Part shown: positions 15,549 to 23,315 of the stretch, piece by piece | Position numbering within the stretch: position 1 is the first letter of the stretch | How the letters are laid out: the number at the start of each line of letters is the position of its first letter | From: Planctomycetaceae bacterium UBA6894 | GTDB lineage: Bacteria; Planctomycetota; Planctomycetia; Gemmatales; Gemmataceae | Direction of reading: 5' to 3' | NCBI GenBank assembly: GCA_002451275.1 | Contig: DKBS01000157.1 | Coordinates: 1,813 to 30,352, forward strand | Length of the DNA stretch: 28,540 nt | The notes under the pieces: generated by a model | What the model saw: only the letters and a program-made list of their open reading frames with translations | What the model was told of the DNA's origin: nothing | Databases searched by the model: none | Program-made: the position numbers and the translations under genes

Positions 15549-16415
15549 TCAGAATCCGGCGACGGGGACCACGCGCAGTTTCATGGTGGTGCCATCCCTG
15601 TGGATCTCCGCCTGCACCGCATTCCCGGGCTTCAGGGTGGTGGACACCTGCAGCAGGTCGGTGGGGGTATCGGTCCAGCGGTCATCCAGACTCAGCAGGC
15701 GGTCGCCGGCTTTGAGCCCGGCCACGTCAGCCGGACTGCCCCCGCGCACCTTGGCAACAAGCAAACCGGAGCCATCAGTCCCGGCTTCTCCGGGAACAAT
15801 GCCGAACACGCCGCCGGGCGCGACCACCTTGACCCCATCGCGACTCGTACCCTCGGTGCCGAAAAGCCCCTTCATCATGTCCTTCATCACATCGGGCGGC
15901 TGAAAGGTACCCGGCTCTAGGGTGAGGGTCTGATCACGGTAATCAAGGGTCATCTTGTACCGGGCAAAAAAGGGAAAGCCGACAATCCCCTCGATGGGTC
16001 CCAAATGTTTGGAGATAAGCTCAACGGTGGGGTGATCCATCACAGCCGCGGGCATGTTGGCGGCGGACCCCTGCCCCACTTCCAGCTTCTTGATTTTCAC
16101 TTCGCCCTTGGAACCGTAGGGCGCGAACAGGATGGGAGTCTTGCCCTTCAGCAGTTCGGCATCCTTGGCCACCTTGTTGTTCAGCAGGTTGATGGGCGCC
16201 CCCGTGTCAAAAATCAGCGTGTAAGGCCCCTTGTCATTGACCTTGGCCTCTACGGTCATGTGCCCCGTCTTCAGCAGCTTGAACGGGACCACCGCCGGCT
16301 TCGCCGGGTCGGGCCGGGTCGCATTGTCGGCCAAACCCCAGGTCGAAAAACAAGCCAATCCGCATCCCAGAAGGGCTACGCCAGCCATTCGCCAAGTCCG
16401 CGCGGGAAGTTTCAT
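15549..16415 (-). CDS. Exported retropepsin-like aspartyl protease with PDZ domain (second of a pair)
   Basis: A 288-residue exported protein with a signal peptide of about 30 residues. A single-Asp retropepsin-like domain follows, with the catalytic motif FDTGAP (D70) and a hydrophobic IEGIVGFPFFARYKMTLDY block that matches the second half of this fold. A PDZ domain comes last (residues about 210-285), with GSPADVAGLKAGDRLLSLDD. One active-site Asp per chain means it must dimerise to cut. Family members are periplasmic. Its ATG overlaps the stop of the previous gene as ATGA, so translation is coupled, and it shares that gene's domain order, which points to a duplication. Confidence 0.85.
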   Translation of the reverse strand: MKLPARTWRMAGVALLGCGLACFSTWGLADNATRPDPAKPAVVPFKLLKTGHMTVEAKVNDKGPYTLIFDTGAPINLLNNKVAKDAELLKGKTPILFAPYGSKGEVKIKKLEVGQGSAANMPAAVMDHPTVELISKHLGPIEGIVGFPFFARYKMTLDYRDQTLTLEPGTFQPPDVMKDMMKGLFGTEGTSRDGVKVVAPGGVFGIVPGEAGTDGSGLLVAKVRGGSPADVAGLKAGDRLLSLDDRWTDTPTDLLQVSTTLKPGNAVQAEIHRDGTTMKLRVVPVAGF

Positions 16416-17311
16416 ACCCCGTCCTCCAGACGCACGGTTACATCCATCGGCGCGCCCTGACGATCAAGCTTCAGGCGCAACTCCTGCCCATTTTTGAGGC
16501 TGGCACATTTCGCCAGCAGGGCGGCGGCATCGGAAACGGCCACCCCCTCCACTTGGGTGATCACGTCCCCGGCTTTCAAGCCCGCCTTGGCTGCCGGGGA
16601 GTCTGGCAGGACTGATTCCACCCGGGCGGGCGTCCCCGGGGCCGGATCGGCCAGGACCACGCCGGCATACCCGCGCGCGACCAGGGTGGGATTGGCTTTG
16701 CGACCCAAAATCCCTCCAATCCCTTTCATCATGCCTCCCAAAAACTCCAGGCTTCCCTGGCTGGAGGAAGCATTCTTGTCCACGATGCCAAAGGGATTTT
16801 TGGGCTCCCAGTCAATCCGCCGCCACACCAGGCGGTCACTGGCCAAATCAAAGGTGATGCGGTACTGGGCGAGGATGTTGTACCCGATCAGGCCATGGAT
16901 TTCGGCTCCCGCAAGACCCATTCCGTTCATACCTTCCAGCTGAAACGGGGTGGCGATTCTTGCACGGGCCTTGGGTATCTTCAGGCCACCCTCCAGTTCA
17001 AATTCCCCACAGGTCCCCCAACCGTCTTCGCCCTGCTTCACACCGGCCCGTTCCGCCACCTTTTCCGTGAAAAACATGGCCGGGGCACCGGTATCCAGCA
17101 CAAAATTGAAAGGCCCTTTCCCGTTGATGCGGGCTCGCACCAGCAGGTGCTTGGACAAGCTGAGTCGGAAGGGAACACCGACAGCAGGCCCCACCCCCAT
17201 ATCCCCATCCTTGGCCCGGACGGCGGAAACACTGGAAAACGCCATGAAACCCGTTGCCGACAGGAGGGCCAAAAAGCCCCCCAGTGCCATCGCGCCCCGC
17301 ATTGATCGCAT
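16412..17311 (-). CDS. Exported retropepsin-like aspartyl protease with PDZ domain (first of a pair)
   Basis: A 299-residue exported protein: a signal peptide (about 30 residues), a retropepsin-like domain with LDTGAP (D73) and HGLIGYNILAQYRITFDL, then a PDZ domain (DSPAAKAGLKAGDVITQVEG). It has the same layout as the next gene but diverged sequence, so the two may form a heterodimer with one Asp each or work separately. ATG 17311 has GGAGG 8 nt upstream, better than the longer reading to 17368. It heads a three-gene unit with the second protease (ATGA overlap) and the haem protein. The 103 nt upstream separate it from the helicase gene and I saw no clear promoter in them. Confidence 0.85.
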   Translation of the reverse strand: MRSMRGAMALGGFLALLSATGFMAFSSVSAVRAKDGDMGVGPAVGVPFRLSLSKHLLVRARINGKGPFNFVLDTGAPAMFFTEKVAERAGVKQGEDGWGTCGEFELEGGLKIPKARARIATPFQLEGMNGMGLAGAEIHGLIGYNILAQYRITFDLASDRLVWRRIDWEPKNPFGIVDKNASSSQGSLEFLGGMMKGIGGILGRKANPTLVARGYAGVVLADPAPGTPARVESVLPDSPAAKAGLKAGDVITQVEGVAVSDAAALLAKCASLKNGQELRLKLDRQGAPMDVTVRLEDGV

Positions 17312-17414
17312 GAGGTGAGCCTCCGCCGAATAACCTTGGGATCGGCCTGAATATCCTGCTATCGGCACTATTTCAGGCTAACAGGAAACCCACGCAACCG
17401 CCATGCGCCGGCCC

Positions 17415-19565
17415 TCAGCCCTCGTAGTCTGGTAATTCGTACACTGATCGGGCTTGGCCCGCTTCCTGATGGTGCCCGAAAAACTGCTCAAAATACGGGT
17501 CAGCCGCCAGCGTGGCGCTATCCCCCACCACCACCAGCAAACGCCTGGCACGTGTGATTGCCACATGGGTCCGTCGTTTCTCTTTCAAAAAGCCGATTTC
17601 CCCGGAGGCATTGCTGCGTACCAGCGACAGCAGGATGACATCCTTTTCCCGTCCCTGAAAACCATCGACCGAGTCGATTTCCACCCGTTCATCTTCCAGC
17701 ATCCGGCGGATCAACCTGGCTTGGCCTCCATAGGGGGTGATGATGCCCAACTCATGGGGATCCACCCCACCATCAATCAACCGGCGTGCCTCGGCCACCA
17801 CCTGCTTCGCCTCCCCGGGATTCACCCTCGAGGCGCCCCCCTCCTCCTCCTGGTCCTCCCACCCGCTTCCCGCGGTGTCTATCAGACGCACCGCGCCATC
17901 GCTCCAGACTCCCAGGATGTCCTCCCGCCAGGGCGGAACAGGACGCATGGCAACCGCCTCGTCGTCCGATAGCCGTCCGCCGTAAGCCTCCTCGTTGGGG
18001 AAGCGGCTGATCCCCGGATCCATGCGGTACTGAACATCCAGCAGGGCCTGGTGTTCGGGCCCAAGTTGGCCCAGCAAGCGTTCCAGCAGGCTGACAGAAA
18101 GGCTCCCACGGGCGGCTTCTTCCGAAAGAACGGTGGGAGGCAATTGGCAGGGGTCCCCCGCCAGCACCACCTTGTCCGCCAGGGTGACCGCGCTCCAGGC
18201 TGCAGGCTCGGTCGCCTGGGCTGCCTCGTCCAGCACCACCACATCAAACCGGCGGTCCTCCAGGATGTCCGGTTCCAATCCCGTGGCTGTCGCGGCCACC
18301 ACAGGGCAATCCCGCACGATGGCCCGGAGGGCCTGTCGCTCCAGGGCGCGTGCGTCCTGCAATATCTTGCGCGACTCATCGCGGGCCTGCTGTTTCTCGC
18401 CCGGCTCGGGGCGCGATCTGGTCCACCTTTCTGCCTTGTCGCGCAACCCGCGGGCCTCGCGGGCCAATTTGCGGCTTTCACGCCAATCCGGGTGCTTCTC
18501 CAAGCGGAATTCAAGCGTCGCGGGCAAAAGCTCCTCCATCACCCGGACCGGATGACCCAAGCGCACCACCTCCAGCCCGGCCCGGTACAGGCCCAGTGCG
18601 AGATGGTCCACCGCCAGATTGCTGGGCGCCGTCACCAGGACCTGCTGGCCCTTTTTCACCGCCTGCCGCACAAGTTCCACCAGCGTGGTGGTCTTGCCCG
18701 TTCCAGGCGGGCCGTGAATCAGAAAGACATCGGGCGCCGCCAGGGCCCTGGCCACCGCCTGCTTCTGGCTGGCGTTCAGGCCCGCATGAAACCAGTCAAG
18801 ATTTTCATCCAGTTCCTTCGAAATCCCAGGGGATTCTTTGCCCAGCAAAACTTCCGTGAGTTTCCCCATCCGCCCGTCACGGGCCCCGGCAACCCGTGCG
18901 AGCGCCGCCTCCATGCGCTCGCGGGTGACCGCATCGGGCCTGGCCACCAAACGCCAGGTACCTTCCGTGTCATCAGGCGGATTGTCCAGGAGCACGGTGA
19001 CAGTCCTGCCGTCCCGGCGAACCGCCACGCAGGGAAGCCCGCGCGCGCCACGGCCATCGCGGGGAAGCGGGTCAGGCAACAGGAGCATCGGCTTGCCCGT
19101 ATCAATGCGGGGCCCACCCGGGGGAAGCGGGGCCTGCTTGGGTCGGCCCAACACCCACCGCCACCGCCCCGCGATGCCAGGTTCCTCCCCCTGAACCATC
19201 AAGCCGGTCAAACCGATTTTTCCATGGCCCCGGGTCGCCTCCTCCGCCAGGCGCTCTTCCTCGGCCCGGGCCTCAAGGCTCAACAAACTTTTCCAACCTT
19301 CCAGCCACCGCTGCCGGTCCCCCTCCACGGGGCGTTCCACCTGGCATTGCAGCCGCACACCATCAAATAGGGCACCATCCAGCTTGCCGGCCAAACGGCC
19401 AGCCAAGCCCGGGGCCACAGCCACCCTGGCCAGCCCATGGCCGATGTGGAACGCGCCAAAGGCCACACCCTCCTGCCCGGTCACCTGGCATAGCCAGGCC
19501 AACAGGCGGGAGGGTGTCACCCCGCCAGGAAGCGGGTAAAGGATCAGTTGAACCGGGTTATCCAC
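17415..19565 (-). CDS. UPF1/IGHMBP2-type superfamily 1 helicase
   Basis: A 716-residue protein of the SF1 DNA2/UPF1/SMUBP2 group. In order: a Q-motif-like NASQKQAVARAL, Walker A HGPPGTGKTTT (K291), an ARALERQ helical insert, VVLDEAAQATE (Walker B), AGDPCQLPPTVLS (motif III), VQYRMDPGI (IV), IDSVDGFQGREKDVILLSLVRSN (V) and HVAITRARRLLVVVGD (VI). The complete motif set means an active ATP-dependent nucleic acid translocase. In bacteria such enzymes act on RNA or DNA duplexes, and the exact role is unknown. The N-terminal 250 residues hold no motif I recognise. The start is a GTG at 19565 with a TGA stop close upstream in the same frame; no clear Shine-Dalgarno. Confidence 0.9.
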   Translation of the reverse strand: MDNPVQLILYPLPGGVTPSRLLAWLCQVTGQEGVAFGAFHIGHGLARVAVAPGLAGRLAGKLDGALFDGVRLQCQVERPVEGDRQRWLEGWKSLLSLEARAEEERLAEEATRGHGKIGLTGLMVQGEEPGIAGRWRWVLGRPKQAPLPPGGPRIDTGKPMLLLPDPLPRDGRGARGLPCVAVRRDGRTVTVLLDNPPDDTEGTWRLVARPDAVTRERMEAALARVAGARDGRMGKLTEVLLGKESPGISKELDENLDWFHAGLNASQKQAVARALAAPDVFLIHGPPGTGKTTTLVELVRQAVKKGQQVLVTAPSNLAVDHLALGLYRAGLEVVRLGHPVRVMEELLPATLEFRLEKHPDWRESRKLAREARGLRDKAERWTRSRPEPGEKQQARDESRKILQDARALERQALRAIVRDCPVVAATATGLEPDILEDRRFDVVVLDEAAQATEPAAWSAVTLADKVVLAGDPCQLPPTVLSEEAARGSLSVSLLERLLGQLGPEHQALLDVQYRMDPGISRFPNEEAYGGRLSDDEAVAMRPVPPWREDILGVWSDGAVRLIDTAGSGWEDQEEEGGASRVNPGEAKQVVAEARRLIDGGVDPHELGIITPYGGQARLIRRMLEDERVEIDSVDGFQGREKDVILLSLVRSNASGEIGFLKEKRRTHVAITRARRLLVVVGDSATLAADPYFEQFFGHHQEAGQARSVYELPDYEG

Positions 19566-19593
19566 CAGACAGGGTCACCATGTTTCGGGACAA

Positions 19594-20019
19594 TCAACGG
19601 AGAGCCGAGTAGGGAGTGGCTCCCCACCATTGCACATCCACCTTTTTGACAATCGGGCCATCTTTTTCACTTTCGGCCCGGGCCTTTAGCCAGTCGGCAT
19701 CCTTCCGGAATGAGTCCCAGGCCTTGTCGGCGGCTTCCCGGCTGGCGTGCTCCACCAGGTAAACCAGAACGGTGTCACCGTCCTCGGGGGCGGGAACAGG
19801 CTTCCAGAAACCGACCAGCTTCATGCCGTGTTTTTCCAGAAGCTTGTTGGTGTGGTCCTTGAAGCGTTTTTCCAGGGCCGGCATGCGGCCAGGATGCGTG
19901 TGGTACACGCGCAACTCAAACGCCTTGCCCATTGCCTTCGCCTCCACCTTGTCCTTGCCGCTTTCCTGCCCGGTCGCCAAAAACAGGGCACCCACCGCCA
20001 ACACACCCATCAGGCTCAT
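19594..20019 (-). CDS. Exported NIPSNAP family protein
   Basis: A 141-residue protein with a signal peptide (MSLMGVLAVGALFLATGQ). It carries the NIPSNAP ferredoxin-like (dimeric alpha/beta barrel) domain: FELRVYHTHPGRMPALEKRF, HGMKLVGFWKP, DTVLVYLVEHASREAADKAWDSF and DADWLKA. NIPSNAP proteins have no settled enzymatic role; planctomycetes have many exported copies. ATG 20019 has AAGGAG 6 nt upstream. It follows the PQQ-like propeller by 22 nt and is likely co-transcribed with it, and the helicase start lies 28 nt further on. Confidence 0.9.
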   Translation of the reverse strand: MSLMGVLAVGALFLATGQESGKDKVEAKAMGKAFELRVYHTHPGRMPALEKRFKDHTNKLLEKHGMKLVGFWKPVPAPEDGDTVLVYLVEHASREAADKAWDSFRKDADWLKARAESEKDGPIVKKVDVQWWGATPYSALR

Positions 20020-20041
20020 GCGCGACTCCTTGGTGAAACAC

Positions 20042-21295
20042 TCACTCTTTGCGGGTACCCAGGCAGAACAGATGGTTCTCGCCTCGCACCCAAATTTTGC
20101 CGTCCCCCACCGCGGGGGAGGCGATCACGGCCTCGCCAAGTTCCACCCGGCTCAAAACGGCAGGTTTGGTCCCCTGCACCGCCGGGTCCACCACATAAAG
20201 CCGCCCCCGCTCATCCACAGCGATCATCTTTCCATCCACCAGAACCGGCGAGGCGCTGAAGGCATCGGCGAGCCGCTCGTTGTAGACCATTTTCCCGGTG
20301 GCCAAATCGCAACACAGGGCCATCCCCTTGTCATTGACTCCCAGCAAGCGTCCTCCCTTGGTTAAAAGCATGGGCACATATGGAAATGTCTTCTTTTCCT
20401 CCCAAAGCAATTCAGCCTTCTTACCGGCCAACTGGAGCACCTGCATGTGGCGGTCCCCTTTGCCGTCTCCGCTGCACAGGACCAGCTTGTCCCCCACCAA
20501 CAAGGGTGACGCGACAGTGCGCAGGGGCGAGGCGTCAAACTTCCATGCATGATCCCACAGCACCTTGCCTGTGGCGGGATCATACCCGGTCGCCCCGGCT
20601 GTGCTGCCGACCACCAACTCCTCACCGCCACCGGCCGCCCGGATCAACGGTGTCGAATAACAGGAGCGGAACGCCTTGCGGTCCGTCTCCCACAGGGTTT
20701 TGCCGGTGGCAGCGTCAAACGCCATCAGTTTGGCCGAACCATCCTGGTCAAAATTCACGAACACCCGGCCCTGGTGCAGCACGGGCGAGTGCCCGAATCC
20801 ATGCTGGCTGACAAAGGCGCCCAGTTCAACGCGCCACTTTTGTTTACCGGCATGGTCATAGGCGGCCAGGCTGACTGTTTTGCCATCCCATGTCAGGCAG
20901 GCGACCCGCTCCGCGTCGACGGCGGGCGTCGCCGAGGCCATGGAGCTTTTGGCGTGGGTTTTGGCGAAGGTGCCCTTTTCGGTCGCACGCCAGAGTTCCT
21001 TCCCGTCCCGCGCCTGCAGGCACACCAGGTGCCGGGCACTGCCATCAGCCGTGGATTCCTGCAGGAATAGCCGGTCATTCCACAAGACAGGCGAACCGTT
21101 CCCGCTGCCGGAAAGCCTGGCCTTGTACAGTAGATTACTTTTCAAATCCATTTTATCAGGAAGACGCTGCCCACTGGCCACGCCATCTCCCCCCGGACCA
21201 CGAAACCGGGGCCAGGTATCCGCGGCTAGGGGCAACCCAACGGCTCCCAGGGCAAGCAGCCCAAGCGTCCACCCTGCATATGGCTTCATGTTCAT
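20042..21295 (-). CDS. Exported PQQ-like beta-propeller protein
   Basis: A 417-residue exported protein with a signal peptide (MKPYAGWTLGLLALGAVGLPLAA). It opens with DTWPRFRGPGGDGVASG, the usual start of planctomycete outer propellers. Repeated blades follow with AxDxxTGKxLWxT-type turns (LQARDGKELWRATEKG, FDAATGKTLWETDRK, YDPATGKVLWDHAWK). This matches the PQQ/quinoprotein alcohol dehydrogenase-like fold, but I see no catalytic Ca or PQQ ligands that would prove enzyme activity, so it may be a structural or binding propeller. ATG 21295 has GGGAG 8 nt upstream; the longer reading to 21361 is rejected. It heads the pair with NIPSNAP. Confidence 0.88.
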   Translation of the reverse strand: MNMKPYAGWTLGLLALGAVGLPLAADTWPRFRGPGGDGVASGQRLPDKMDLKSNLLYKARLSGSGNGSPVLWNDRLFLQESTADGSARHLVCLQARDGKELWRATEKGTFAKTHAKSSMASATPAVDAERVACLTWDGKTVSLAAYDHAGKQKWRVELGAFVSQHGFGHSPVLHQGRVFVNFDQDGSAKLMAFDAATGKTLWETDRKAFRSCYSTPLIRAAGGGEELVVGSTAGATGYDPATGKVLWDHAWKFDASPLRTVASPLLVGDKLVLCSGDGKGDRHMQVLQLAGKKAELLWEEKKTFPYVPMLLTKGGRLLGVNDKGMALCCDLATGKMVYNERLADAFSASPVLVDGKMIAVDERGRLYVVDPAVQGTKPAVLSRVELGEAVIASPAVGDGKIWVRGENHLFCLGTRKE

Positions 21296-21359
21296 ACCGA
21301 GGTCTCCCACCAGTTCTTCCGGCCCTAATTTACCAAAGTCCAAAGGCAGGTTCCCCAAC

Positions 21360-21391
21360 AAAAAGGCGGGAGGCCGGAACCGGCACCGGCC
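21360..21391 (-). terminator. Probable terminator after the DUF2784 gene
   Basis: On the minus strand a 6-bp GGCCGG/CCGGCC stem (21391-21386 with 21377-21372, 8-nt loop) is followed, 7 nt later, by five T residues (complement of A at 21360-21364). It lies 18 nt past the DUF2784 stop and separates it from the propeller gene. Confidence 0.5.
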
Positions 21392-21408
21392 GCAAGGGAT
21401 TCAGGCCC

Positions 21409-21855
21409 TCAGGGCTGGCTGGCGGTGACATCCGCGGCCTTCCGGGCCCAGGGCCAATGGGGGGGGCCCAGCAGCCAAGTGAGAAGGACGATCAGGCCGA
21501 AAACAATGTAGTAGGGCAGCATTTCTTCAATGGTCATGCTGCCGATGAACTGCAAAAAGGTGACATTGTGGGCGAAACGGGCAAAGCAGGGTTGCCCTTC
21601 CACCTCGTGCAGGTCGGCACCCTCCGACCAACGGAGTTCCCGTTCCCATGTGGTGAGGGGACACTCCTGCCCGATGGCGGTTTCACCCACCACAAAACCA
21701 ATGAACAGCAAATGGGCCAAACGGAGCCAAAAGTTACGCGCCCAGGGCCGTTTCAGCAGCAAACCTGCCGCTATGACGGGAACCGCCAGTACGGCCACCG
21801 CCACGATCAGGAAGTGGAGCACCGTCAGGATGTTTGCCCAATCTGTCGGACGCAT
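21409..21855 (-). CDS. DUF2784 family membrane protein
   Basis: A 148-residue inner-membrane protein with about four hydrophobic helices. The pattern NILTVLHFLIVAVAVLAVPVIA, then GQECPLTTWERELRW and a last helix pair (YYIVFGLIVLLTWLLG), matches DUF2784, a family of unassigned function with a conserved CPLT-E segment between helices. ATG 21855 has GGGGAG 6 nt upstream. It lies 35 nt after the DinB-like gene and is last in that run. Confidence 0.8.
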   Translation of the reverse strand: MRPTDWANILTVLHFLIVAVAVLAVPVIAAGLLLKRPWARNFWLRLAHLLFIGFVVGETAIGQECPLTTWERELRWSEGADLHEVEGQPCFARFAHNVTFLQFIGSMTIEEMLPYYIVFGLIVLLTWLLGPPHWPWARKAADVTASQP

Positions 21856-21890
21856 GGGCGCTCCCCTTCAATGCGCGATATGCCTTGGCA

Positions 21891-22385
21891 TCAAAACAAC
21901 ACGGGTTTGCCCTGCTTGCGGCGGATCACCGAAAACTGACCGCCGTGCATCAGGTCATGGTTGGCAATCAACTGGATCAGGTTGCCCAGCTTGGGCGCCT
22001 TGGCAGCCAGGCGCCCCTCCGTCGGGTGGTCCAGTTGGGATTCGGTCAGCTTGGAAACCGCGTCAATGGTCGCGGCCCGGGTCTCGCGGAACAGCCGTTC
22101 GTACTCCCCCTTGCTGGGCCACCCGGAAGCGTCGTTGATCTGGGCACCCTCCTTGCCGTGCCGGGCCTCGAATCCGGCGGGCAGGGCCGGATAGCTCACT
22201 CCCGGCAAGTGTCCGGCCAGGATGAATCGCTCTGAGAGAAGGAGGTGGCCAACCTGCCAGCCGGCGTGGTTGGCTCCTGGGACGGGACGATCCAGCAAAT
22301 CCGCATCGCTGAAGCCCTCCAGGAATCCGAGCGTGACGCCCTCCGAGGCCTTCAGGGCTCCAACCAGCAAATCAATCGCATTCAT
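21891..22385 (-). CDS. DinB-like (YfiT/DinB superfamily) metal-binding protein
   Basis: A 164-residue four-helix-bundle protein. The three metal-binding histidines expected for DinB-like proteins are visible: H47 in WQVGHLLLSE, and H143 and H147 in NHDLMHGGQ. Family members bind divalent metal and many act as thiol transferases or detoxification enzymes; the substrate is not known. AGGAGG lies 6-7 nt before ATG 22385. It follows surE by 29 nt, probably in the same unit. Confidence 0.88.
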   Translation of the reverse strand: MNAIDLLVGALKASEGVTLGFLEGFSDADLLDRPVPGANHAGWQVGHLLLSERFILAGHLPGVSYPALPAGFEARHGKEGAQINDASGWPSKGEYERLFRETRAATIDAVSKLTESQLDHPTEGRLAAKAPKLGNLIQLIANHDLMHGGQFSVIRRKQGKPVLF

Positions 22386-22414
22386 GGCATACCTCCTGCA
22401 GGGCTCATTTCAGA

Positions 22415-23248
22415 TCAACCATTTTTCCCCGTTTCTCGGGGCTTGACCGCGCTGAGGGGAGGCTGGGTGGGGTCCACTCCCTCCACATCCCAATCCCATT
22501 GTTGCATCGTACCGATCAGCTCATGGCGGGTCAGGTTGAACTGCAAGGGGGTAACCGTGATCAGACGCTCGGCCAAGGCCGTGACATCGGTGTCCGGAAT
22601 GGGGGTCGGACAGTTGAAATCAGGTCCGATCCAGAAATACACCCGGCCGCGCGGGTCCACCCGCTTGTCATACCATTCGACATAGCTGGCCGTGTTTTGG
22701 GGCAACACCGTGACACCGCGGGGCGGCCCCTGGGACAAGTCGGGAATGTTCACATTGAACAGCGACCCCTCCTCGGGGTTGCCGGCCAGAATCCGCTCGA
22801 CCATCTGGCGGGCAAACCGGGCTCCCTGCTGGTAGTCCGGACGGCCCACCGGCGGCATCTCCAGCGAACAGGCAATGCTTGTCTTGCGGAAGAAGGCTCC
22901 CTCGATGGCCGCCCCCACGGTACCCGAATACAGCACATTGATGCCGGCATTGCTGCCCGCATTCAGCCCGCTGACCACCAGATCAGGCGACCAAGGCAAA
23001 AGCATCCGCAGCGCGAGTTTCACGCAATCGGCCGGTCTTCCCTCAACCGCCCACCCCAAGAGCTCCCCCTTTTCATCAGCTACTTCTGTGGCCACGATCG
23101 GGCTGAAAATCGTCACCGAATGGCCCGCCGCGCTTTGCTCCGTCGCCGGGGCGACTGCAAGCACCTCGCCCAGCGTGCGCATTTCAGCCAGCAGGGCCCG
23201 GAAGCCCGGCGCGTAGATCCCGTCATCGTTGGTCATCAAAATCCGCAT
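22415..23248 (-). CDS. surE: 5'/3'-nucleotidase SurE
   Basis: A 277-residue metal-dependent phosphatase that removes phosphate from nucleoside monophosphates. The metal site is complete: D8 and D9 in TNDDGIYAPG, S39 in TEQSAAGHS and an Asn in VSGLNAGSNAG. The YSGTVGAAIEGAFF and NVNIPDL blocks also match. Length is normal (about 250-280). ATG 23248 has GGAG 6 nt upstream; the longer reading to 23383 overlaps uvrC and is rejected. It lies 67 nt after uvrC. Confidence 0.95.
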   Translation of the reverse strand: MRILMTNDDGIYAPGFRALLAEMRTLGEVLAVAPATEQSAAGHSVTIFSPIVATEVADEKGELLGWAVEGRPADCVKLALRMLLPWSPDLVVSGLNAGSNAGINVLYSGTVGAAIEGAFFRKTSIACSLEMPPVGRPDYQQGARFARQMVERILAGNPEEGSLFNVNIPDLSQGPPRGVTVLPQNTASYVEWYDKRVDPRGRVYFWIGPDFNCPTPIPDTDVTALAERLITVTPLQFNLTRHELIGTMQQWDWDVEGVDPTQPPLSAVKPRETGKNG

Positions 23249-23315
23249 GCTAATCTCCAGCCTCCACAAGCACTTCCAGGCCGCATCTCCCACCAGCCGA
23301 ATCCAATCAAAAGGC

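Noticed and set aside
18051..19370. A 439-codon plus-strand frame over the helicase gene.
   Set aside because: Antisense to a helicase with all SF1 motifs; no motif of its own.
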